A stretch of 7,019 nt of DNA from Bacillota bacterium. Its GTDB lineage: Bacteria > Bacillota_H > UBA994 > UBA5500. Within the stretch, counting starts at the first letter, position 1. Each line of letters starts with the position of its first letter. Below are positions 1 to 5,869 of this stretch, one piece after another. A program made the translations under genes and the position numbers. The notes below the pieces were generated by a model. The model made no database searches, was not told where the DNA came from, and worked only from the letters and a program-made list of their open reading frames with translations. Location: contig JAAYGE010000025.1 of assembly GCA_012727835.1 (NCBI GenBank), positions 1 to 7,019 of the forward strand, read 5' to 3'.

Positions 1-666
1 AAATTGTTCCGCATCGGCCCGGGCCTCGGCAGCCGTTTTAATACCTTTCACCTGCCAGTTGCACAGCACCTGTTCCACATAAGGAATACTCAACGCCTGG
101 GCAATGACGGCCAACTCTACCGCCAATTCCTCCAAATCGCGGGGATACTTGGCCTCGATATTTTTCAGTTTCTCCCCTTCCAGCGAATTAAGGGGTCGCC
201 CGAATTGCTGTTCAACAAAGGAATAGAGGGAACCTTGGGCCCGGCGGCGCCGCAACGCCCGTTGCGTAGCATCGGCTTCTATGCTGGCTTGCAGGCTGAC
301 GGCTGGAAATTGTTGTTGCCGGGGTGCCAGGTCGGCGAAGGCCTGCTGAAATTCCTCTTTCGTCTTCGGGTTAGCCAGGGAGTAGCTGCCATCCGAATTG
401 GCTATGATTAACCCCATCTCTTGCAACCGGGCCCAAGCCTGATGACTATCGGACACGGTCAGACTTAAAGGAGCGCAAACATCGGCCGCCCAATTGGCAC
501 TACTGGGGCCCGACAAGCCCCGGTGAACTTGCCGCTTAAGAAAACAATATAACAGGGTGGCTGCCGGCCCTAAATAGGGTAAGTAGCAATCCCAAAGCTC
601 GTGATAGATAATACTAAAATCCTGCCGATCTTCCTCCAAAGGGTAGACCACATTCGCTTGGCGCAT
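1..666 (-). CDS. DnaD-like replication initiation / primosome protein, 3' end outside the window
   Basis: The minus strand is open for 222 codons from an ATG at 666-664 to the window edge without a stop, so the C-terminus is missing. A GGGAGAGG ribosome binding site (680-673) lies 6 bases before the ATG. Residues ~16-100 resemble the winged-helix N-terminal domain of DnaD/DnaB-type primosomal proteins. A charged linker rich in Gln and Arg follows (~115-145). Residues ~146-222 match the DnaD-like C-terminal domain: it opens with LYSFVEQQFGRPL and carries the family signature Y-x4-L-x2-W-x3-G-I-x-T (Y196, L201, W204, G208, I209, T211). The family acts at origins and stalled forks in Firmicutes, binding DNA and helping to load the replicative helicase. 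The gene starts 29 bases after uvrC with no terminator between them, so cotranscription with uvrC is likely. I cannot tell whether it is the housekeeping DnaD or one of the many DnaD-domain paralogues. Confidence 0.85.
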   Translation of the reverse strand, partial: MRQANVVYPLEEDRQDFSIIYHELWDCYLPYLGPAATLLYCFLKRQVHRGLSGPSSANWAADVCAPLSLTVSDSHQAWARLQEMGLIIANSDGSYSLANPKTKEEFQQAFADLAPRQQQFPAVSLQASIEADATQRALRRRRAQGSLYSFVEQQFGRPLNSLEGEKLKNIEAKYPRDLEELAVELAVIAQALSIPYVEQVLCNWQVKGIKTAAEARADAEQF

Positions 667-695
667 GAGCTACCTCTCCCTTCTCCTCAAGAATT

Positions 696-2534
696 TCAAT
701 TGGAGCCTTCTACCCGTAGATAGGCGTACAGATTGGCCGCTGCCTTTTTAGTCATGCCCGGCACCTGGGCCAGCTCGGCTTCACTGGCGGCCTTTATTTT
801 ATTGAGCGAACCGAAGGCTTTCAGGAGCGCCTTGCGGCGGGCCGGTCCGATGCCGGGACAGCCTTCTAGCCAAGAGGCCACCTGTTTTTTAGCCCGCAGC
901 CGTCGATGATACTGCAGGGCCACCCGATGGGCCTCATCGCGAATTCGCTGTACCAAATATAAACTTTGGGACTGGCGGGGTAAAATTAAGGGCTCACTAT
1001 GGCCGGGCCGGAAAATATGTTCTTCCTTTTCTGCCAAACCGACAACCGGTAGGCCGGCAAAACCCAGCTCGTGCAAGACCTGCAGAGCCGCCGAAAGCTG
1101 TCCTTTACCCCCGTCAATTATGATTAAATCGGGTATATCGGAAAAACGTTCGTCATCCTGTTGCAGACGGCGAAAACGACGCCGTAGCACCTGCTGCATC
1201 ATGGCGTAATCATTGGGACCCTCAATATCTCGAATACGGAAACGGCGATACTCGGAAGGCTGCGGCTCGCCGTTGATCATAACCACCATGGAGCCGACGG
1301 CCTCTTTACCGGAGATGTTGGAAATATCATAGCACTCGATGCGTCGTGGCGGCTCCGCCAACTCCAAGAAGCGGGCCAACTCCTGCAACGCCTCTTGTTG
1401 TAGTTTTCCTTCACTGAGACTGCGAGCTAAACGCTCCTCCAATGCCAGGGCCGCATTCTTTTCCGCCATCTCCACCAGTAGCTTCTTATCGCCCCGCTTA
1501 GGAACGATCAGCTGGGCCTTGCTGCCCCGCCGCTGAGTTAGCCATTCGCTAATTAACTCCCCATCGTTGTCCGGCAGCTCGGCGGATAAGATCACTTCTC
1601 GGGGGATGAAGGGATTGTTGGCATAATGCTGCTTCAGAAACCCGGCCAATATTTCCCCCTGGGACAAATCTTCTGTGCCGGTCAAGAAATAGTGTTCACG
1701 GCCTATGACATGGCCTTCCCGCACAAGCAGCATGCCAATGCAGGTCTCTTCCACGCCCCGGGCCACAGCAAAGACATCCCGGTCGGCCAGGTCGGGGGAA
1801 ATCATCTTCTGTCTTTCCGATATGCGCTCAATGGCCTTCAGCTGGTCCCGCAGCTCGGCCGCCCTCTCAAACTGTAAAGCGGCGGCAGCTTCCTCCATCC
1901 GCTCCGTCAGCTGTTTGATTAAATTATCATAACGGCCGGAAAGGAGCATATCAACATTCTGCACCACTTCCATATACTCCTCCCGACTCACCTTACCGGT
2001 ACAAGGGCCTAAGCAACGCTTGATATGGTAGTTGAGGCAGGGCCGCCCCACCGGCTGTCCATCCAGTTGCTGCTTACAGGTGCGCAAAGGGAAAATGCGG
2101 CGTATCAATTTCAAAGTTTCCCGCATGGCTAAGCTACTGGGGTAGGGGCCGAAATATTTAGATCCATCCTTCTGAATGCGCCGGGCAATCAAAAGGCGCG
2201 GATAGGTTTCAGCCATGGTCAGTTTCAAATAGGGGTAATGTTTATCATCCTTGATCCGGATATTAAACCAGGGCTGGTGTTCTTTGATCAAATTGCTCTC
2301 CAAGATGAGGGCATCTACTTCATTGTTGGTGACGATAATCTCTAAATCATGGATTTTCTGCACCAAGGCCCGCACCTTGCTGGAATGGTCCGCACTGGCT
2401 TGGAAATAGGACCGCACCCGCTGCCGCAAGGAAAGGGCTTTACCGATATACAAAATGTGGCCGTTGCGATCTTTATAGATATAGACTCCGGGCTTTTCCG
2501 GCAATAAAGCCAATTTGTTTTCCAGCACCGACAC
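696..2534 (-). CDS. uvrC: UvrC, excinuclease ABC subunit C
   Basis: UvrC cuts DNA on both sides of a lesion after recruitment by the UvrB-DNA complex. The 612-residue product (from GTG at 2534-2532) has the full architecture. The N-terminal GIY-YIG nuclease (~12-95) has PGVY, LYIG and a Glu in LESNLIK, and makes the 3' cut. Four cysteines (C153, C166, C174, C178) form the cluster reported to hold a [4Fe-4S] centre in E. coli UvrC. A UVR helical module follows (~200-237). The RNase H-like domain for the 5' cut has D403 (YDIS), D474 (IDGGKGQ) and H536 (DEAH), matching the DDH triad. A tandem helix-hairpin-helix ends the protein (~557-608). Length and active sites are normal, so it should be functional. 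A longer reading from GTG at 2543-2541 is rejected because that codon overlaps the ribosome binding site. The gene has its own promoter and follows the uvrA terminator. I see no LexA-like operator beside it. Confidence 0.97.
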   Translation of the reverse strand: MSVLENKLALLPEKPGVYIYKDRNGHILYIGKALSLRQRVRSYFQASADHSSKVRALVQKIHDLEIIVTNNEVDALILESNLIKEHQPWFNIRIKDDKHYPYLKLTMAETYPRLLIARRIQKDGSKYFGPYPSSLAMRETLKLIRRIFPLRTCKQQLDGQPVGRPCLNYHIKRCLGPCTGKVSREEYMEVVQNVDMLLSGRYDNLIKQLTERMEEAAAALQFERAAELRDQLKAIERISERQKMISPDLADRDVFAVARGVEETCIGMLLVREGHVIGREHYFLTGTEDLSQGEILAGFLKQHYANNPFIPREVILSAELPDNDGELISEWLTQRRGSKAQLIVPKRGDKKLLVEMAEKNAALALEERLARSLSEGKLQQEALQELARFLELAEPPRRIECYDISNISGKEAVGSMVVMINGEPQPSEYRRFRIRDIEGPNDYAMMQQVLRRRFRRLQQDDERFSDIPDLIIIDGGKGQLSAALQVLHELGFAGLPVVGLAEKEEHIFRPGHSEPLILPRQSQSLYLVQRIRDEAHRVALQYHRRLRAKKQVASWLEGCPGIGPARRKALLKAFGSLNKIKAASEAELAQVPGMTKKAAANLYAYLRVEGSN

Positions 2535-2542
2535 CTGCCTCA

Positions 2543-2549
2543 CCTCCTT
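2543..2549 (-). promoter_or_regulatory. uvrC ribosome binding site that fixes the start codon
   Basis: The minus strand reads AAGGAGG at 2549-2543, then 8 bases, then GTG at 2534-2532. This is a near-perfect match to the 16S anti-Shine-Dalgarno sequence at normal spacing. The upstream in-frame GTG (2543-2541) shares a base with this site and so cannot be the start. A third GTG at 2528-2526 would sit 14 bases away, which is too far. Confidence 0.85.
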
Positions 2550-2555
2550 AACAAC

Positions 2556-2564
2556 ATTATAACA
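2556..2564 (-). promoter_or_regulatory. Extended -10 promoter of uvrC
   Basis: The minus strand reads TGTTATAAT: a consensus TATAAT (2561-2556) preceded by the TG of an extended -10 element. No good -35 is seen at 16-18 bases upstream, as is usual for extended -10 promoters. Transcription should begin near 2549, directly at the ribosome binding site, giving a leader of only about 15 bases. The position between the uvrA terminator and uvrC supports the call. Confidence 0.7.
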
Positions 2565-2591
2565 GAGCCGGTCCCATCTGATGCAGGTAGC

Positions 2592-2613
2592 AAAAACCCC
2601 GCTTACGCGGGGT
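2592..2613 (-). terminator. Rho-independent terminator after uvrA
   Basis: In the transcribed (minus) direction, ACCCCGC (2613-2607) pairs with GCGGGGT (2602-2596) around a GTAA loop. A run of five T (2596-2592) follows. The hairpin lies about 68 bases past the uvrA stop and ahead of the uvrC promoter, so uvrA and uvrC are probably separate transcription units. The T run is short, so some read-through is possible. Confidence 0.85.
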
Positions 2614-2624
2614 AATTAATATTT

Positions 2625-2640
2625 AACGGGCGGCCCCTAC
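2625..2640. repeat. Dispersed GC-rich repeat, copy 1 (partial)
   Basis: The 16 bases aacgggcggcccctac occur again, exactly, at 5608-5623 in the same orientation, so the two copies lie on either side of uvrA. Read on the minus strand the core is GTAGGGGCCGCCCG, reminiscent of short palindromic repeats scattered through intergenic regions of many bacterial genomes. This copy lies between the uvrA stop and its terminator. A loosely complementary arm (gggtgggccg, 2658-2667) makes a degraded palindrome possible. It has no coding potential. Confidence 0.6.
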
Positions 2641-2680
2641 GAATCTCTTAGACTCCCGGGTGGGCCGTGTTGAGCGCTCT

Positions 2681-5500
2681 CTATTGTTGCAACACCTGTC
2701 TTAGATAATACCCCGTATAGGAATCGGGGCTGGCGGCCACTTCTTCGGGAGTGCCGGTGGCTACTACCTGGCCGCCCCGGTCGCCTCCCTCAGGACCCAG
2801 GTCGATAATATAGTCGGCCGATTTAATAACATCTAGATTGTGTTCTATCACCATGACCGTGTCGCCCGCATCCACCAGGCGCTGCAGCACTTCTAACAAA
2901 CGTTCAATATCGGCCATGTGCAGACCGGTGGTAGGCTCGTCCAAAATATAAAAGGTACGGCCATTACTGCGGCGGCTTAGCTCGGTGGCCAACTTAACCC
3001 GCTGGGCTTCTCCGCCGGAGAGGGTGGTGGCCGACTGCCCTAAGCGCATATACCCCAGGCCTACATCGACCAGGGTTTGCAGTTTACGGGCAATGCGGGG
3101 CACACTCTGGAAGAATTCTAGAGCCTCTTCTATGGTCATCTCCAGCACGTCGGCGATGGTTTTATCCTTATAGCGCACATCTAGAGTTTCCCGGTTATAG
3201 CGCTTACCATGGCGCACTTCACAGGGCACATAGACATCGGGCAAGAAATGCATTTCAATCTTTACAATACCGTCGCCCTTACAAGCCTCGCAACGGCCCC
3301 CCTTGACGTTAAAGCTAAAGCGCCCCGGGGCATAGCCGCGCATCTTGGCCATCGGTGTTTCGGCAAACAACTGACGAATAGGATCGAAAGCGCCGGTATA
3401 GGTGGCCGGGTTGGAACGGGGAGTGCGCCCAATGGGGGCCTGGTCGATGTTGATCACCTTCTCCAGATGCTCTAGACCCAAGATGTCATCATGGGCCCCC
3501 GGTTTACGCCGAGCCCGATTGAGCTCCATAGCTAAACGCTTATGGATAATTTCATTGACCAACGTACTTTTCCCCGATCCGGAGACACCAGTTACACAGG
3601 TGAATACGCCCAAGGGAACCTTTACGTCGATATTCTTCAGGTTATTCTCCCGGGCCCCAATGACCTCCAAGTATTTGCCGTTGGGCTGCCGCCGGGTAGA
3701 GGGTACCTCAATCTTTCTCTTACCGGAAAAATACTGCCCGGTAACCGATTCGGGTACCTGGCTAATCTCCTCCAGGGTACCAGTCGCTACTACGCGCCCG
3801 CCGTGCTGGCCGGCGCCGGGCCCCATATCGATGATATGATCGGCGGCTTCCATGGTTTCCTGGTCGTGTTCGACCACAATTACCGTATTGCCTAAGTCTC
3901 GGAGGCTCTTCAAGGTATCGATGAGGCGAGAATTATCCCGCTGATGTAAGCCAATACTGGGCTCGTCCAAAATGTATAGCACTCCCATCAGGCTGGAACC
4001 GATCTGGGTGGCCAAACGGATACGCTGGGCTTCGCCACCGGACAGAGAGCCGGCCTGGCGGTCCAAGGTCAGGTAGTCCAATCCTACGTTCACCAAGAAG
4101 CCCAGGCGTTCCTTTATTTCCTTCAGTATCTGGCGGGCAATCATCTGCTGGCGCTGGCTTAACTCCAAGTTGGAGAAGAACTCGAGGGCCTGAGCTATAG
4201 AAAGGGCGCTCACTTGGGCAATGTTTAAGCCCCCCACCTTGACCGATAAACTTTCCGGCTTCAGGCGTTGCCCGTTACAAACGGCACAGAGATTTTCGGT
4301 CATAAATTGCTCCAGGTTTTCGCGCAGCCAGGAGGAAGAGGTCTCCCGGTACATGCGATTGAGCATGGGGATCACGCCCCGGTATATCAGTCGGAACTCC
4401 CGCATCCGGCCCCTGCTATCGCTGTACACTACGTTAAGCCGATGGGGCCCTCCATGCAGAATGATATCCATCTGCTCTTCCGTCAGGTCGGCTACGGGAG
4501 CATGGTAATCAATTTTATAGTTATCACAAACGGCCTGCAGCAGGGCCGGGTAATAATTACTGCTGGATTCGGCCCAGGGCGCAATAGCCCCCTCCGCTAG
4601 GGAAAGCTCCGGCTTAGGGATGATCAGGTCCCGATCGAATTCTTGATGGGCACCTAAACCATCACAGTGGGGACAAGCCCCATAGGGGTTATTAAAGGAA
4701 AACATGCGGGGGCTGATCTCCGAGTAACTAAAGCCACAGTTGGTGCAGGCAAAGTTGAGATTATAGACCGTCTCCTCCCCATCTAAGGTGCTGATAATCA
4801 GCAACCCGTCGGTCAGCTTGGTAGCCGTAGCGATAGAGTCGGCCAAACGGCTGCCTATATGGGGACGCACGATCAGGCGGTCAACCACTACTTCGATGGT
4901 ATGCTTGCGGTTCTTATCCAGCTGGATGGGTTCTCCCAGTTCGTGCATTTCGCCATCAACGCGGACGCGCACATAGCCTTCCTGCTGTAAGTTTTCCAGT
5001 AACTTCACATGCTCACCCTTCTGCCCACGGACCACGGGAGCCAATACCAGGAACCGGGTGCCTTCCGGCATGGCCAGCACCTGATCCACAATCTGTTCAA
5101 TTGTTTGCATACTGATGGCCGTATCGCAGTTGGGACAATAGGGTTCGCCCGCTCGGGCATAAAGCAGCCGCAGATAGTCGTAGATCTCGGTTACCGTACC
5201 CACCGTGGAACGGGGGTTGCGGCTGGTGGTCTTTTGGTCAATGGAAATAGCCGGTGAAAGACCTTCTATATAGTCCACATCCGGCTTGTCCATCTGGCCT
5301 AGAAACTGGCGCGCATAGGCGGAAAGGGACTCCACGTAACGCCGCTGCCCTTCCGCATAAATTGTATCGAAAGCTAATGAGGATTTACCCGAGCCGGAAA
5401 GCCCGGTTACCACCACCAATTTATTGCGGGGTATATCCACATCCACATTCTGCAAATTATGAGTACGTGCTCCACGCACTACAATTTTATCTTGGGCCAC
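2681..5500 (-). CDS. uvrA: UvrA, excinuclease ABC subunit A
   Basis: UvrA is the dimeric ATPase that finds DNA lesions and loads UvrB. The product from GTG at 5500-5498 is 939 residues, the usual family size, and opens with the typical [13 protein letters not shown]. Two ABC ATPase units are present. Unit I has Walker [10 protein letters not shown] (33-41), signature LSGGEAQ (486-492) and Walker [11 protein letters not shown] (D512, E513). Unit II has Walker [10 protein letters not shown] (638-646), signature LSGGEAQ (827-833) and Walker [11 protein letters not shown] (D854, E855). Zinc ligands C252, C255, C276 and C279 are intact, as are CPNC at 122-125 and CAVC at 405-408. The C-terminal zinc finger (C737, C740, C760) is odd: its fourth ligand is Arg763 (codon CGC at 3214-3212) in [10 protein letters not shown], where the family normally has Cys. 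A reading from TTG at 5563 is rejected because that codon lies in the promoter -35. The gene has its own promoter and terminator. Confidence 0.97.
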   Translation of the reverse strand: MAQDKIVVRGARTHNLQNVDVDIPRNKLVVVTGLSGSGKSSLAFDTIYAEGQRRYVESLSAYARQFLGQMDKPDVDYIEGLSPAISIDQKTTSRNPRSTVGTVTEIYDYLRLLYARAGEPYCPNCDTAISMQTIEQIVDQVLAMPEGTRFLVLAPVVRGQKGEHVKLLENLQQEGYVRVRVDGEMHELGEPIQLDKNRKHTIEVVVDRLIVRPHIGSRLADSIATATKLTDGLLIISTLDGEETVYNLNFACTNCGFSYSEISPRMFSFNNPYGACPHCDGLGAHQEFDRDLIIPKPELSLAEGAIAPWAESSSNYYPALLQAVCDNYKIDYHAPVADLTEEQMDIILHGGPHRLNVVYSDSRGRMREFRLIYRGVIPMLNRMYRETSSSWLRENLEQFMTENLCAVCNGQRLKPESLSVKVGGLNIAQVSALSIAQALEFFSNLELSQRQQMIARQILKEIKERLGFLVNVGLDYLTLDRQAGSLSGGEAQRIRLATQIGSSLMGVLYILDEPSIGLHQRDNSRLIDTLKSLRDLGNTVIVVEHDQETMEAADHIIDMGPGAGQHGGRVVATGTLEEISQVPESVTGQYFSGKRKIEVPSTRRQPNGKYLEVIGARENNLKNIDVKVPLGVFTCVTGVSGSGKSTLVNEIIHKRLAMELNRARRKPGAHDDILGLEHLEKVINIDQAPIGRTPRSNPATYTGAFDPIRQLFAETPMAKMRGYAPGRFSFNVKGGRCEACKGDGIVKIEMHFLPDVYVPCEVRHGKRYNRETLDVRYKDKTIADVLEMTIEEALEFFQSVPRIARKLQTLVDVGLGYMRLGQSATTLSGGEAQRVKLATELSRRSNGRTFYILDEPTTGLHMADIERLLEVLQRLVDAGDTVMVIEHNLDVIKSADYIIDLGPEGGDRGGQVVATGTPEEVAASPDSYTGYYLRQVLQQ

Positions 5501-5506
5501 AATCTT

Positions 5507-5513
5507 CCCTCCT
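5507..5513 (-). promoter_or_regulatory. uvrA ribosome binding site that fixes the start codon
   Basis: The minus strand reads AGGAGGG (5513-5507), then AAGATT, then GTG (5500-5498). The 6-base spacing is normal. No comparable site precedes the upstream in-frame TTG (5563-5561) or the ATGs at 5536-5534 and 5530-5528. The resulting N-terminus matches the family. Confidence 0.85.
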
Positions 5514-5534
5514 GCCCATCGTACATACATTCGC

Positions 5535-5563
5535 ATTTTACCACTAGCAGGCCGCTGGGGCAA
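5535..5563 (-). promoter_or_regulatory. Sigma-A-type promoter of uvrA
   Basis: On the minus strand TTGCCC (5563-5558, 4 of 6 to TTGACA) is followed after exactly 17 bases by TAAAAT (5540-5535, 5 of 6 to TATAAT). The predicted transcript start is near 5528, giving a leader of about 28 bases that includes the ribosome binding site. I see no GAAC-N4-GTTC-type LexA operator over or beside it, so SOS control of this promoter is not apparent. The operator, if any, may lie at the uvrB promoter outside the window. Confidence 0.6.
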
Positions 5564-5591
5564 GGGGCCATTGACTTAAATGTCTGCGAAG

Positions 5592-5623
5592 AAAAGGCGG
5601 GCCGACCAACGGGCGGCCCCTAC
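5592..5623 (-). repeat. Dispersed GC-rich repeat, copy 2, forming a hairpin
   Basis: This holds the second copy of aacgggcggcccctac (5608-5623). In transcribed orientation GGGCCG (5619-5614) pairs with CGGCCC (5604-5599) around a nine-base loop, and a short T run (5595-5592) lies three bases past the stem. The hairpin could act as a weak terminator for transcripts arriving from uvrB, but the T run is short and offset, so I treat it mainly as a palindromic repeat. Confidence 0.55.
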
Positions 5624-5648
5624 AAATACTTCCCGGTTGAAGTTGTTA

Positions 5649-5860
5649 TCACAAGCAGGCGACGCCTGTTAATTGTTGACATACCCATATAGGACGCCCA
5701 CCGAGTATACCCTACGCATACGAAGCTGTCGCACTAAGCCCCCCACAGTGCCGTTGGTCACTAGTTGCAAGAGCCGAGGGGGCTGTGTAAGCACAGTTGG
5801 CGCTAGCCAGTGCTCTAGCAGAGCCCCTCGGCTCGGACTGTTAACGGGACCAACCCCGGC
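5649..5860 (-). ncRNA. Structured RNA element, candidate orphan HEARO / omega-RNA
   Basis: Read 5' to 3' on the minus strand, the fold is: hairpin CGGG-GUUGGU-CCCG (5858-5845); an 11-bp stem GAGCCGAGGGG / CCCCUCGGCUC (5834-5824 with 5781-5771) enclosing three small hairpins (5824-5812, 5809-5798, 5796-5783); ACCAAC (5758-5753), complementary to the first hairpin's loop; hairpin GCACU / AGUGC (5751-5747 with 5735-5731) with a loop containing six G; a domain closed by GACA / UGUC (5730-5727 with 5681-5678) with inner UAGG / CCUA (5714-5711 with 5693-5690); and a terminal palindrome CAGGCGUCGCCUG (5668-5656) followed by CUU and GUGA (5652-5649). The number of compatible stems, with no codon pattern, argues for a real RNA. 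Size, layout and the GTGA edge fit HEARO RNAs, the guide scaffolds of IscB/IsrB nucleases, known to sit next to ATGA/GTGA. No IscB/IsrB gene is present. The family assignment rests on recall and fold, not on a covariance search. Boundaries are approximate. Confidence 0.5.
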
Positions 5861-5869
5861 GTACATGCA

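Noticed and set aside
4..411. 135-codon plus-strand open frame
   Set aside because: It is antisense to the DnaD-like gene, whose opposite-strand translation shows clear family motifs. The plus-strand product shows no family features.
2556..5563. Searched the uvrA and uvrC promoters for a LexA (SOS) operator
   Set aside because: No GAAC-N4-GTTC-like dyad is seen near either promoter. The uvrB promoter is outside the window, so nothing can be said there.
5675..5680. Perfect TTGACA on the plus strand
   Set aside because: No -10 hexamer lies at 15-19 bases; the nearest TATA-like sequence is about 24 bases away. There is no plus-strand gene to serve.
5704..5732. Possible minus-strand promoter GCGACA-17-TATACT inside the gap
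   Set aside because: Both hexamers lie inside paired domains of the RNA element, so the match is more simply explained by RNA structure. It remains a weak alternative.
5771..5834. Cloverleaf-like fold considered as a tRNA gene
   Set aside because: It has no 7-bp acceptor / T-loop GTTCRAnnC / anticodon-loop pattern, the arms are of the wrong size, and the outer stem is 11 bp.
5604..5854. The 7-mer gaccaac occurs in both the repeat (5604-5610) and the RNA element (5848-5854)
   Set aside because: The flanking bases differ and a 7-mer is short. I treat it as coincidence and do not extend the RNA element to the repeat.
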